A stretch of 64,000 nt of DNA from CAVTLG01 sp963735495 (GTDB lineage Bacteria; Chloroflexota; Ktedonobacteria; Ktedonobacterales; Ktedonobacteraceae), in the NCBI GenBank assembly GCA_963735495.1, contig CAVTLG010000014.1, positions 124,001-188,000 on the forward strand. The letters are read 5' to 3'. Shown here one piece after another: positions 16,275 to 25,599 of this stretch. Every line of letters begins with the position of its first letter. Within the stretch, counting starts at the first letter, position 1. A program made the translations under genes and the position numbers. Under the pieces are notes generated by a model that ran no database searches, was not told the DNA's origin, and saw only the letters and a list, made by a program, of their open reading frames with translations.

Positions 16275-18035
16275 TTATGCCTTCCCGGCTGCATATTTCG
16301 TCACTGTCAGTGTCGCGAGTTGCTGTATATGATCGTAGACCCAGGTAGCTCCGCCGTTCAGCGTGCCCGTTGTAGGATCGACCACGCCTACGTACGCTTG
16401 ATAGGTCTGCTTCAGCAGATCATCCAGCAGTGGGATAGTGGATGAATTGAGCAACTGTTTATTATTCATGCGTACGAGTTGTTGCGCATCCTTGCGTGCC
16501 TGTTTCAGGTTCACGTTGATCTGGTTCACTGCGGCGTTAATCTGGCTGTCCAGGGTGCGTTGTTGTGTGGTCGTATTGGGCGAGCTGGCGAAGCCTTGTA
16601 AGTGCATGGCGAAGTCACTCATATAACTCGCAGGATTTTGATTGCTGTTCATGGTCAATAATGACACTTTTGCCACGGTTGCGTTCACCATCAGTGGGGT
16701 TTTACGGGGCACATCCTGCTTGACATAGGCAGAACCATCCAGGTAATCGAGAATGCGCACAAATTGCGTATGCATCATGGCCGGGTCTTGTGGTTGCTCT
16801 GTTCCCCGAGCCGCGTTGGCCCCCGCAAACACACTGCCCACATTCTGGTAAAACCAGGGGATTAAGCCGCCGGTTAGTGAGAGACTGTTGAGGGTTGGCT
16901 CGCCAGAGAGCAGATGTCTGAGATGATCCAGTTCACTATAGTGATCCATGTCCGTCGGATTGGGCGTCTCTGAAATGGCGGCGTAGTAGCTCCATTGTTG
17001 GGTATTGGGAGTGGGGTCAATGGGTGTGACGTTAGCGTTCTCATCGGTAATCAAGAAGCGACTATACCTTGCCAATAGATTCTGATGAGCCGGGTCCATA
17101 TAGGTGTGCTGTACCGCTCCATTGGTCAGGGTGAGTTTGGCAATCAGCAGCGCGCTACTCTCCGATTTACTCAGATCAGGAAGCAGCCAGGCGTAGTAGC
17201 TGTCGCCGGCTGTGGGTGGTGAAAGATGGCTCAGGTCGATTTGTATACCGTCGCAGAAACCGGTTGTGTTGGCTGTGCCAACTATCCCGCTATCGAGAAA
17301 ATAGACAGAGCCTACGCTTGTGTTCGCGACGACGGGCTGGGGAGTAGGAGAGGGTTTGTTTGCCGTTGGTCGGTGTGTGAGAAATACTGCCGTTCCCGAG
17401 ACGAGAATCGTCGCAATGACGAGGATGACTAGCACCGTTAAGAGCGTGCGGCGTCCGATACTGATTTGCAAATTGCCTGCATCGCGCTGTTGTAGCTTTG
17501 CTTTGAATGCCTGCCAGCGTGACAGGGCAACGGCAGGTCGATCATAGGTGGGTGCCAGGACAGGATTAACGCGTGGCTCTGGTGGCGGGGCAACCGGTAG
17601 AGTCTCTTGGGCTGGTTTGCGCACCGACAATGTCAGGAGAAGTTTTTCCAGGGCTCTGGCATAGTCGTATGTCGCGTCGAATGTGGCTATGCTCTGCCAG
17701 GCACGCGGGAGCACCTGGGTCTCGGAGGGCGTGACAATAAAACGCAGCACGCCTTGCATATGTCCCTGCTCAGTGAGGGTGAGCGTTGTATTGACGGCCA
17801 TTTGAACATCTGGTGCAGAGAGCGCCCCGGGCGTTTGAAATAAGATCAGCCACTGGCATGTTGGTAATTCCTGACTGAGAAACTGCACAAATTCTGCTGT
17901 GACTCTATTATGTGTATAGGCAACTACATCGATGCCAGCGCTGCGCAGATCGGCGATAAATTGTTGTAATAATTTATATTCTCGCTGGGTTTCTCCAGGA
18001 GAACTATGGCTGACGAATACGCGTGGTGCTCCCAT
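16275..18035 (-). CDS. TIR-like domain - TM - ectodomain protein, paralogue 1
   Basis: The start is the ATG of MGAPRVFVSHSS because AGGAGG lies six bases upstream. Layout of 586 residues: TIR-like domain, residues 1-125 (RVFVSHSSP, then GIDVVAY, WLILFQTP and VLRFIVTPS); Pro-rich linker; one TM near 195-215 (TLLTVLVILVIATILVSGTA); Thr/Pro stalk; and a 370-residue extracellular part with an anti-sigma-K-factor-like beta segment (SVYFLDSG to AAISET) and a helical C-terminal region. In NAD-cleaving TIR domains a Glu follows the box-2 region (W-C-x-x-E). Here the equivalent is D-V-Q-M-A, so NADase activity is doubtful and a scaffold or signalling role is more likely (inference). A close paralogue lies at 52452-53873. 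It is divergent from the VWA/PP2C/kinase cluster, with 217 bases between them. Confidence 0.8.
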   Translation of the reverse strand: MGAPRVFVSHSSPGETQREYKLLQQFIADLRSAGIDVVAYTHNRVTAEFVQFLSQELPTCQWLILFQTPGALSAPDVQMAVNTTLTLTEQGHMQGVLRFIVTPSETQVLPRAWQSIATFDATYDYARALEKLLLTLSVRKPAQETLPVAPPPEPRVNPVLAPTYDRPAVALSRWQAFKAKLQQRDAGNLQISIGRRTLLTVLVILVIATILVSGTAVFLTHRPTANKPSPTPQPVVANTSVGSVYFLDSGIVGTANTTGFCDGIQIDLSHLSPPTAGDSYYAWLLPDLSKSESSALLIAKLTLTNGAVQHTYMDPAHQNLLARYSRFLITDENANVTPIDPTPNTQQWSYYAAISETPNPTDMDHYSELDHLRHLLSGEPTLNSLSLTGGLIPWFYQNVGSVFAGANAARGTEQPQDPAMMHTQFVRILDYLDGSAYVKQDVPRKTPLMVNATVAKVSLLTMNSNQNPASYMSDFAMHLQGFASSPNTTTQQRTLDSQINAAVNQINVNLKQARKDAQQLVRMNNKQLLNSSTIPLLDDLLKQTYQAYVGVVDPTTGTLNGGATWVYDHIQQLATLTVTKYAAGKA

Positions 18036-18252
18036 CGATTGCCTCCTAGATGTTCTTAGAGCGTGTTCCAAACATGCTCTGGATAAAATTGTTTTGCGGC
18101 AACATTCTGCTAGACAGTATAGCAGGATGTGGTATGATTATTCAAGCATGAAACTTATATTTTTACTTCACTTTGTTTGTGGGTATTTTCTGTTCTGCTC
18201 TGGCAAATGGCCCATTGCTATGCTAAAGAAGAATTGATCGGAGACCTCTGAG

Positions 18253-19011
18253 ATGAGTTCTGTATTGTATACGCAACCAGCGACATCTCTGACGCCTGCA
18301 CTTGTAGTGTATCTGATTGATGCCAGTTATTCTATGAATGATCCGTGTGGCGCGACGACGAAAATGGATGTTGTAAACCGTGCATTGCGGGAAGCGATAA
18401 AAGATATGGTCCGTCGTTCGATGCGTGATGGAATTGTGCAGCGGCGTTATAAAATCGCTATAGTTGCTTATAGCACTGCGGTGATCGATGTCTTAAATGG
18501 TGTGTGTGATCTCCCAGAGCTGGTGCGAGCGGGTATACCTATTATCAGTGCCGGTGGCGAAACGGACACCACCGCAGGTTTTGCGGCTGTCGAGGCGTTG
18601 TTGCAGACCCATCTTTCGAAGTTGCAATCCAGTCCTGCCCCGCTTGTCTGTCACCTGACCGACGCGTTGATTACCGCCAGTGATCCGACCCCGCTTGTGC
18701 GCAGAATCCAGAGCCTGTCTGTCCATGATGGTCCTGTGCTGGTAGAAAATGTCTATGTCGCGGATAAAATGTTGCGTTCATCCGTCGCCGACTGGCACCA
18801 GTGGAGCGGCGTGCTGAAGCAGCAGCAACTGACAAACGAGTATGCCAGGCTGCTCTTCCATCTTTCTTCTCCGTTGCCGGAGACCTATCGGCTGAATATC
18901 AACAACTATGGCTATCATTTGCAGCCGGGGGCCGCGCTTTTTTTCCCTGGCAACCATATCGACCTGGTGCGTCTGGCCTTTGCTATTTCGACGGCGACGC
19001 AGTTGAAGTAG
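18253..19011 (+). CDS. VWA (von Willebrand factor A) domain protein
   Basis: A 252-residue soluble protein that is almost wholly a VWA domain. The MIDAS metal site is present: D-A-S-Y-S after the first strand (VVYLIDASYSM), Thr in GGETDTTAG and Asp in CHLTDALIT. VWA proteins of this type commonly accompany a PP2C phosphatase and a Ser/Thr kinase, as here, in metal-dependent protein binding or in presenting a substrate to the kinase. GGAGACCTCTGAG precedes the ATG. It is the first gene of a same-strand set reaching 25491, with very short gaps. Confidence 0.9.
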   Translation: MSSVLYTQPATSLTPALVVYLIDASYSMNDPCGATTKMDVVNRALREAIKDMVRRSMRDGIVQRRYKIAIVAYSTAVIDVLNGVCDLPELVRAGIPIISAGGETDTTAGFAAVEALLQTHLSKLQSSPAPLVCHLTDALITASDPTPLVRRIQSLSVHDGPVLVENVYVADKMLRSSVADWHQWSGVLKQQQLTNEYARLLFHLSSPLPETYRLNINNYGYHLQPGAALFFPGNHIDLVRLAFAISTATQLK

Positions 19012-19084
19012 CAAATTATATTTGATGAGAGAGAGAAGGCTATGTGCTCTGCTGGTGAGCCAAACACTTTCTGAAGGAGCGTGT

Positions 19085-19957
19085 GTGCCCATGTTTCATT
19101 CTGCGGGTGATCGTCCTTTGCTGTGTATCCAGACCAATCAGACATCCGACACATTTACGCGTACGATGTTGAGTGATAGCGTGAGTGCGCGTCTGCTTTC
19201 TGTGCGTTGTCAGGAGGCACAGACACAGTCGCTACTGAACCAGGATTTTGCGCAAGTGCTGTATCAGCAGGAGAACTCTTCGCTGTGTTTTTGCGTGTGT
19301 GACGGTGTTGGTAGCTCTTACAAAGGCGATTTTGCGGCCTACTATCTGGCGACGCATCTGATTGCATGGTTGCAAACCTTGACGGAACTCCTCCTTGATC
19401 CTGATGTGCTGGCGACTGTGTTGCGCGATCAACTGAACGCGTGGACCGACGAGGCGCAACTTCAGCTCAAACAGCAGGCTATTCCGGCGGACACGCCTGT
19501 ATTAGTGCGCGAAGTACTTGAAGAACTGCGCGATACTTATGGCAGCGAGACCGTGTTTCTGTGTGGTCGCCTTGATTATGCCAACTGGTCTACGCACCTG
19601 CAGCAGTCGCGTCCCATACAGGCGCTTTTCTGTTGGATGGGGAATGTGACTGCGCGCTTATCTATTGTGGCTGACCAGTCCATCATGCTCGGTGATCAGG
19701 ACGACAAAGCTGGACGCTGGTCCACTGTGCGCGGATCGCGTGGACCCATCAATTCCTGGAGCGTTGGGCTGACCACCATTGATCGTCTCATCGTGCATAC
19801 CGATGGTCTCAATGCTATCGAGCAGTCATTAGGGGATCTTGATGATACTGGCTGGCAGTCGCATGTGCGGCAATTGCTACAACACCCGTCCAATGATGAT
19901 ATGACTGCGCTGGATCTGCAATGGATACACGAGGATGCGCCGACAGAAGGAGTGTAG
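19085..19957 (+). CDS. PP2C-family Ser/Thr protein phosphatase
   Basis: I prefer the GTG start (encoding VPMFHS, with AAGGAG five bases upstream) or the ATG two codons later; upstream codons have no Shine-Dalgarno. The domain runs from LCIQTNQTSD to SNDDMTALDLQW. Metal-binding landmarks are the N-terminal acidic region before SVRCQEAQTQSLLNQDF, the CDGVGSSYKGDFAA motif (D-G-x-G) and the C-terminal D-D-M-T motif, with HTDGLNAI in between. It dephosphorylates targets of the adjacent kinase, by analogy with such pairs. The next gene begins three bases after the stop. Confidence 0.9.
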   Translation: MPMFHSAGDRPLLCIQTNQTSDTFTRTMLSDSVSARLLSVRCQEAQTQSLLNQDFAQVLYQQENSSLCFCVCDGVGSSYKGDFAAYYLATHLIAWLQTLTELLLDPDVLATVLRDQLNAWTDEAQLQLKQQAIPADTPVLVREVLEELRDTYGSETVFLCGRLDYANWSTHLQQSRPIQALFCWMGNVTARLSIVADQSIMLGDQDDKAGRWSTVRGSRGPINSWSVGLTTIDRLIVHTDGLNAIEQSLGDLDDTGWQSHVRQLLQHPSNDDMTALDLQWIHEDAPTEGV

Positions 19958-19960
19958 CCG

Positions 19961-20896
19961 GTGTCCACATTTCAACCCTTTCTCGGTACCTTTCTGCGTA
20001 TCGGACCGCATTACTACGAGTTCATGCCGCATCCGCTCTTTCCAAATGACAAGCAGGCAGTCTTCGTGATTGAAGGCGGCGAAGCGCTCCTTTACCAGTT
20101 GCGTGAGATGGCGACGCACACACTCTATGCGCTCAAGGTGATCAAACCTGCTTATCGTACAGAGCATATCGCTCGTGTGACTGATGCGCTAGCGCGCCAG
20201 CCTGATCTATCTGGCCTGGCATTGGAGCAGCGTATCTGTCTCACAAAAGATGCCTATCGTAACGTGATTATGACCTTCCCCGAGCTGGAATATGCCATCC
20301 TTATGCCCTGGCTGGAGGGTCGCACATGGGCAGGTTTGTTGCTAGATCCAGCCACCAGTGCTCGTTATAGCGTTGGGCAGGCCAAAGATCTGGCGTTGGC
20401 GACGGCGAATATTTTGTGGAATCTCGAAACGCGGCGTATGGCGCATGCGGATATTGCCGGTGGCAATGTGCTGCTCTCAGCGGACCTGAAGCAGATCATG
20501 CTCCTGGATATTGAAGGTATGTATATCCATGATATTCCTGCGCCAAAGATACGTAGTCAGGGTTCACCAGGCTATCAGCACCGTCATCCTGGTCCACACG
20601 GACAACATTGTGCCGAGGGAGATCGCTTTGCGGGCGCTATCCTGCTAACTGAGATGCTGACATGGTGTGATCCGCACGTGCGCGCGCTGGTGCCCGATGA
20701 AACAGAGGCGCTTTTTCGGCCAGGAGATCTCCAGATCATAGGAACACCGCTGTGGCGCGCCGTACGCAATGCTTTATGGGCGCTGAGTCCCGAGCTGCTC
20801 CAGCTCTTTGATCAAGCCTGGGCCTCGGCGACGCTGGCGGAATGTCCAGATCTGGCGAGCTGGTGTATGGCGCTGCTGGCTTTACGCGCCTGGTAG
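19961..20896 (+). CDS. Protein kinase-like protein
   Basis: This 311-residue protein starts at GTG with AAGGAG eight bases upstream. It shows a kinase fold: Val-Ile-Glu-Gly-Gly-Glu-Ala-Leu in the loop position, the ATP Lys in YALKVIKP near residue 58, the catalytic loop H-A-D-I-A-G-G-N-V-L-L near 165 (with the essential Asp and Asn), and LDIEG in place of DFG, keeping the Mg-binding Asp. The activation segment has SQGSPGYQHRHPGP. The C-lobe is short. It lacks a TM or sensor domain, so input probably comes through partners such as the VWA protein. It belongs to the VWA-PP2C-kinase triad that precedes the EccC-like ATPase. Confidence 0.85.
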   Translation: MSTFQPFLGTFLRIGPHYYEFMPHPLFPNDKQAVFVIEGGEALLYQLREMATHTLYALKVIKPAYRTEHIARVTDALARQPDLSGLALEQRICLTKDAYRNVIMTFPELEYAILMPWLEGRTWAGLLLDPATSARYSVGQAKDLALATANILWNLETRRMAHADIAGGNVLLSADLKQIMLLDIEGMYIHDIPAPKIRSQGSPGYQHRHPGPHGQHCAEGDRFAGAILLTEMLTWCDPHVRALVPDETEALFRPGDLQIIGTPLWRAVRNALWALSPELLQLFDQAWASATLAECPDLASWCMALLALRAW

Positions 20897-20971
20897 GCTT
20901 GCAATTGTATAAAAGATGATGTAGATTTATGTCTGTTATTCTACCTGTGTTTGCGCTTGAGAGAAGATGCG

Positions 20972-21364
20972 ATGCCAACACTGCTTGTTACCGTGATTGG
21001 ACCACAACGTCATATGGATCTTGAGTTGCCGGACGATGTTCCCATGAACACGCTGATCCCGGCATTACTGACAATAGATGCTTTGTCTTTTCGCGCGCAT
21101 GGTGCTGATCCTGCTACCCCATCGCCTGCACATGCTGAGTCTGCTACCTGGTGTTTGCGCCTGGTCCATGAAAGTGCGCCTTTGCTGAGGGAGCGCACAT
21201 TGCAGGAGGCGGATGTGCCGGATGGTGCGGTGCTTGTCTTACAGGATGCGGCCTCCTGGACGAGCTTACACGAGCTGGCTCCCAGTCCATTTACGCCGCG
21301 TACCATTGCCCCAGCTCCAGACACAGGCGGTATTGGCGTGAGTTGGAGCAAGGAAGAACTTTGA
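20972..21364 (+). CDS. YukD/EsaB-like ubiquitin-fold protein
   Basis: 130 residues from the ATG of MPTLLVTVIG. The first 90 residues have the beta-grasp pattern of the YukD/EccD N-terminal domain: a first strand (LLVTVIGPQRHMDLELPDDVPMNTLIPALL), a Trp-containing strand (TWCLRLV) and the closing TLQEADVPDGAVLVLQ, the common ending of these domains. The tail is Pro-rich. In type VII secretion loci YukD-like proteins are soluble and stand close to the EccC/EssC ATPase, as here. I see no EccD membrane part fused to it. It lies 49 bases before the ATPase start. Confidence 0.8.
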   Translation: MPTLLVTVIGPQRHMDLELPDDVPMNTLIPALLTIDALSFRAHGADPATPSPAHAESATWCLRLVHESAPLLRERTLQEADVPDGAVLVLQDAASWTSLHELAPSPFTPRTIAPAPDTGGIGVSWSKEEL

Positions 21365-21413
21365 CCTTAGCTTGAGAGCTGTGCGCAATCTATTGAAGGG
21401 AAGCAATTTGCTT

Positions 21414-24221
21414 ATGCATGGCACAAAATTCTATCGTCCAGCGCGAGCGTATCCGCCTCTTTTACCGACGGACGAGTTTATTATCAATGCACCTCCACAA
21501 CAGCAGGCTGCACAGGGAGGTGCCATACAATGGCTTCAGTACTTGCTCCCTCTTGTTGGCGTATTGGGATCGCTGGTCTATATATTGGCTTTCCACGAAG
21601 GTATTGTGATCAGCATCGCCGTTGCGGGGATTGGTCTCTGTACTGCGTCTGTGGGCATTGTGATGGGTATTGCGCAACGACGCGTCCAGAAAAAGCAACG
21701 CCAGGCGGAACATGCTGGCTATGTACAATATCTCACTTCCTGTCGTACGCGACTCCACATGTTAGCTCAGCAGCAGCGTGCGCTCAATGAGCGACTCTAT
21801 CCACCGGCTGCAAGGATGCTGGCGGATGTTCTGGCGCGCGAGCATCTCTGGGAGCGGCGTCTGGACGATAGGGATTTCCTGGAGGTCCGTGTCGGCCTGG
21901 GACCGATGCCTCTCTGTTGCCGGGTGCGCCTGGATCTGGGCAACAAGCTGCTGACCAGCTACGTGCCCGATTTGTGTACGAATGCCGAGTCGTTGGTGAA
22001 CGAGTATCAGCATCTTGACGATCTGCCAGCCGTCATTGCGCTGCGTTTTATCGGCACGCTGGCCGTAAATGGTGAGCGGGCGCTGGTGCAGGCGCTGGTC
22101 AGAACGATCCTGTGTCAGATTGTCACTTATCATTCGCCCGAAGACGTGCGCTGTATGGCCTATTTCCCGCGCCAAGCGGCCCAGGACTGGTCATGGCTCA
22201 GATGGTTGCCACATGTGCGTCGTTTGCGGCAAATAAAGGCGGAGAAGCAACGTGCGCCTGACCCGCTCTGTCTGCTTGCCGATACGGTTGAGGGTTGTCA
22301 GGATTTGCTGATCAATCAGATTAAGCCGGAGCTAGATCGCCGTCGTCGCATTAAGGGCGATAAACGTGCCGTAGAGGAAATTGTTTTAAAACCGCACCTG
22401 GTGATTATTTTAGATGGTTTTAGTCCACAGGGTCCCCTGGCTCAGCTCGCCGAGCTGGACGAGATTTTCCGCGATGCCGCGACGCTAGGTGTGACAATTA
22501 TCTGCCTGGCTGACGAGCGCAGTCAGGAGCCATCGATTGTGCAAACGCGTCTGGCGCTCTCCAGTGCCAACTGGCTTGACCTTGAGGAGATCAAGTTTGG
22601 CGGTCGGCGTCTGGAGGGCATCATACCAGATGGCACTGAACTGGCCACCTGTGAGCAGCTTGCGCGTTGCCTGACGCCTCTAACGCTCGGTGATACAGGC
22701 GTGCAGCAGGATCTCGCGCAAGACGTGCGTTTGTTAGATCTTCTCGACGTGCATGCGGCGGATCTGCTCCAGGTGACGACCTCGTGGCAACCTCGCTCCC
22801 GCTGTGACCTGTTGCGCGTGCCGATTGGCCTGCGTGGTGACGGTGAAGTACAATATCTCGATATTAAAGAAGCTGCCGAGAAAGGTATGGGGCCGCATGG
22901 CCTGGTCGTGGGAGCTACCGGCTCGGGCAAAAGCGAACTCCTACGCACGATTGTCACGAGCCTGGCAGTGACGCATGATCCCTCCATGGTGAACTTTGTG
23001 CTGGTAGATTTCAAAGGTGGTGCCTCTTTCGCCGACTTTGCGGCTTTGCCGCATGTGGCGGGTATCATCACCAATCTTCAGGGCGACCTTACGCTGGTTG
23101 ATCGCGCCTATGCCTCGTTGCTCGGAGAGCAGCAGCGCCGCCAGCGTATGTTGCACGATGCTGGCAACCTGGATAACATCAAGCAGTATCAGGCCAAATG
23201 GCAGATGTATCCTGAGATGGAGCCAATGCCGCATCTGCTGATCATTGCCGATGAATTTGCCGAGCTGATCGCCAATCGTCCCGATTTTCTAGAGCTTTTT
23301 ATTACCATGGGCCGCGTGGGACGTAGCCTGGGTCTGCATTTACTACTGGCGACGCAGCGTATTGATGAAGGACGTATCAGGGGCTTAGAGGGTCATTTGC
23401 GCTACCGTATCTGCCTGCGGACATTTAGTGCATCCGAGAGCTCCTCTGTGCTGGGGACGCCAGATGCCTATTATCTGCCATCTGCGCCTGGTGTTGGTTA
23501 TTTCAAGGTTGACACTGATACCTATAACATCTTCAAAACGGCGTTGATCTCGATCCCTTTTGTGCCTTCACACGAGTCTCGCTCACTGCTGAGCGTCATC
23601 CGCGAACTCACTCCGACAGGGACGTTGGTGTATCCCTTGTTGCCCTTAGAGCAGCAGGAAACGACGGTGCTCTCTGAAGCTGAACCGAGCGAGCTGCATA
23701 CCGAGATGGATGTGGTCATCTCACAGCTACTGGCAACCCAGTTGCCGACCAGCGACTACCGTGTTCACCAGGTCTGGTTGCCCCCACTCAGCACGAGGTT
23801 GCCCCTGGGCGCTGTTCTTGAGCGTTGCCAGCGGGGTGAGCTTGATGGTAGCCGGTGGGAGACGCCACCGGTATTTGGCTCATTGCGGGTACCAGTCGGC
23901 TTGCTCGATAAGCCGTTGGAGCAGGCTCAGGAGCCACTCATGCTGAATTTTGCGGGATCAGGTGGTCATCTGGCGCTGGTCGGAGCGCCCCAGTCGGGCA
24001 AGAGTACATTCTTGCGTACACTCGTTACCTCATTCATCGTGACGCATGCTCCGCATGATGTGCAGTTCTACTGTATTGATCTGGGTGGTGGTTTGCTGCG
24101 TATCTTCGAACCCGCTCCACATGTGGGCGCGATCTGCGGCAAGTCCGAGCGCGATAAAATTCGCCGCCTGATCGCGCAAATGCGTAAAATCATTGAGGAA
24201 CGTGAGTTTCTTCTTTCGTGA
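21414..24221 (+). CDS. EccC/EssC-type FtsK ATPase of type VII secretion, N-terminal part (frameshifted)
   Basis: I chose the ATG encoding MHGTKFYRPARAYPP, which gives the typical EccC N-terminus (F-x-R-P-x-R-x-x-P-P). Two TMs follow (about residues 40-62 and 66-86), then a FHA-less linker and FtsK domain 1: Walker A GATGSGKSELLRT near residue 503 and Walker B LLIIADEFAELI near 610, with the VDFKGG and TNL signatures. FtsK domain 2 begins with GAPQSGKSTFLRT near 860. The frame stops at TGA 24219-24221, just after EEREFLLS, while the rest of domain 2 and domain 3 continue in the +1 frame from the next entry. The shift lies at GAG-TTT-CTT (24204). The complete protein would be about 1360 residues, the size of EccC. 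Role: motor for export of WXG100-type substrates. Confidence 0.88.
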   Translation: MHGTKFYRPARAYPPLLPTDEFIINAPPQQQAAQGGAIQWLQYLLPLVGVLGSLVYILAFHEGIVISIAVAGIGLCTASVGIVMGIAQRRVQKKQRQAEHAGYVQYLTSCRTRLHMLAQQQRALNERLYPPAARMLADVLAREHLWERRLDDRDFLEVRVGLGPMPLCCRVRLDLGNKLLTSYVPDLCTNAESLVNEYQHLDDLPAVIALRFIGTLAVNGERALVQALVRTILCQIVTYHSPEDVRCMAYFPRQAAQDWSWLRWLPHVRRLRQIKAEKQRAPDPLCLLADTVEGCQDLLINQIKPELDRRRRIKGDKRAVEEIVLKPHLVIILDGFSPQGPLAQLAELDEIFRDAATLGVTIICLADERSQEPSIVQTRLALSSANWLDLEEIKFGGRRLEGIIPDGTELATCEQLARCLTPLTLGDTGVQQDLAQDVRLLDLLDVHAADLLQVTTSWQPRSRCDLLRVPIGLRGDGEVQYLDIKEAAEKGMGPHGLVVGATGSGKSELLRTIVTSLAVTHDPSMVNFVLVDFKGGASFADFAALPHVAGIITNLQGDLTLVDRAYASLLGEQQRRQRMLHDAGNLDNIKQYQAKWQMYPEMEPMPHLLIIADEFAELIANRPDFLELFITMGRVGRSLGLHLLLATQRIDEGRIRGLEGHLRYRICLRTFSASESSSVLGTPDAYYLPSAPGVGYFKVDTDTYNIFKTALISIPFVPSHESRSLLSVIRELTPTGTLVYPLLPLEQQETTVLSEAEPSELHTEMDVVISQLLATQLPTSDYRVHQVWLPPLSTRLPLGAVLERCQRGELDGSRWETPPVFGSLRVPVGLLDKPLEQAQEPLMLNFAGSGGHLALVGAPQSGKSTFLRTLVTSFIVTHAPHDVQFYCIDLGGGLLRIFEPAPHVGAICGKSERDKIRRLIAQMRKIIEEREFLLS

Positions 24222-25491
24222 GCAAAACATCGATAGTATCGCTACGTACCGTCAGCGTCGGCAGGCGGGTGAATTTGCCGCTGTGCCCTTTGGGGATGTC
24301 TTTCTCTTGATTGACAACTTTGCGCAATTTGTGCAGGACTTTGAGCAGCTAGAGCCTGAAATCAGCTCTATTGTGGCTACCGGTCTTACCTATGGTGTGC
24401 ATGTTATCCTGGCGGCGAACCGCTGGGCCGAGGTGCGTCCTCGTTTGCGCGACAATATTGGCACGCGTCTAGAACTGCGTCTCAATGATCCGACGGAATC
24501 GGAGTTTGGCAAAGCGCTGGCATCAGCCGTGCCTGTTGGAGTGCCGGGTCGTGCTGTAACTGCCGCCAAACTGCACTGTCAGATCGCGCTCCCGTGGCTG
24601 GCTGATATGCATACAAGCGAGGGCGAAGCTATGTCCCCTCAACAAGCTCTGGAAGCTCTCGTGCAGCGCACCAGGCGTGCCTGGTCAGCCGCCCCGGCAC
24701 CGCCTATCCACATGCTGCCGACGCTGGTAAAAGCGCGGGATCTGCCAGGGCCGTCTGTCGCAGGGCCATCTGGTGTCCCGGTTGGCCTGGAAGAATTTCG
24801 TCTTGATCCAATCTATATCGATCTGATCTCCAATGGGCCGCATTTTATCATTCTGGGGGATATGGAAGTGGGCAAGAGCACGCTCCTGCGCACGTGGATG
24901 CGTGGATTGGAGCAGCATTATGCGCCGAAGCAGGCCGCGTTTGCCATCGTCGATTATCGTAAAACGCTGCTCGATTTTGCTGAGAGTAAGCACCTGCTGG
25001 CCTATGCGTATAATCCGCCGACGCTTAAGTCCTGCATCGACAATTTCCGTGCGGACCTTGAGCGGCGCATGACTGCGGGTGCGGATGTACCACTGGCACA
25101 ATTGCGTTTGCAGCAACAGCGCTGGCAGGGCTGTCAGTATTTTCTCTTTGTTGACGACTATGATTTGATTGTCACTCCCGGCAGTAGTGGACTCACGCCG
25201 CTGGTCGAACTGTTATTGATGGGACGTGATATTGGTTTTCACCTGGTCATCGCGCGGCGTGTGGGCGGAGCCGGGCGCGCGAGCTTCGAACCTGTCTTTC
25301 AACGCCTGCGTGAAATGGGGAGCGCGGGGATTATCATGAGCGGTGATCCACAGGAAGGCAAACTCCTCCACGGACAAGGCGCATCACTGCTGCCTCCCGG
25401 ACGCGGCTATTATGTGCGGCGCAACCATCCGGCCACGTTGATACAGGTGGCGCTAAGCGCACCTACTTATGCGACTGAAGTGGGCCAATGA
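24193..25491 (+). CDS. EccC/EssC-type ATPase, C-terminal part (domain 2 end and domain 3)
   Basis: It continues the preceding ATPase in the +1 frame. The true reading starts near 24210 (FREQNIDSIATYRQRR); the TTG at 24193 is not a real start. The expected spacing from the second Walker A across the junction to the Walker B of domain 2 (VFLLIDNFAQF) is preserved if one base is skipped. Domain 3 has an altered Walker A, GDMEVGKSTLLRT, and a Walker B YFLFVDDYDLI, like the regulatory third ATPase domain of EccC. No other secretion component (EccB, EccE, mycosin, WXG100) follows within the window; a GH16 gene starts 108 bases on. Confidence 0.86.
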   Translation: MRNVSFFFREQNIDSIATYRQRRQAGEFAAVPFGDVFLLIDNFAQFVQDFEQLEPEISSIVATGLTYGVHVILAANRWAEVRPRLRDNIGTRLELRLNDPTESEFGKALASAVPVGVPGRAVTAAKLHCQIALPWLADMHTSEGEAMSPQQALEALVQRTRRAWSAAPAPPIHMLPTLVKARDLPGPSVAGPSGVPVGLEEFRLDPIYIDLISNGPHFIILGDMEVGKSTLLRTWMRGLEQHYAPKQAAFAIVDYRKTLLDFAESKHLLAYAYNPPTLKSCIDNFRADLERRMTAGADVPLAQLRLQQQRWQGCQYFLFVDDYDLIVTPGSSGLTPLVELLLMGRDIGFHLVIARRVGGAGRASFEPVFQRLREMGSAGIIMSGDPQEGKLLHGQGASLLPPGRGYYVRRNHPATLIQVALSAPTYATEVGQ

Positions 25492-25599
25492 TGCCATAAT
25501 TCACGCTTTTTGGGCCTCTATCCCCCTCATGGTTCCTGCCATTATTTGTTATACTCTCTCTAAGTATTTTTTTATCTTACACACCTAAAGCGAGGCTCT

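Noticed and set aside
15977..16294. Leftward 105-residue frame
   Set aside because: Its sequence is the translated family B MITE (DNRVGTIPGGCPGW-type peptide); similar frames recur at every copy of the repeat.
24204..24221. Classical RF2-like programmed frameshift (CTT-TGA) in EccC
   Set aside because: The stop codon is not next to the slippery codon (TCG lies between), so this known mechanism does not apply directly; the shared GAG-TTT-CTW motif is reported instead.
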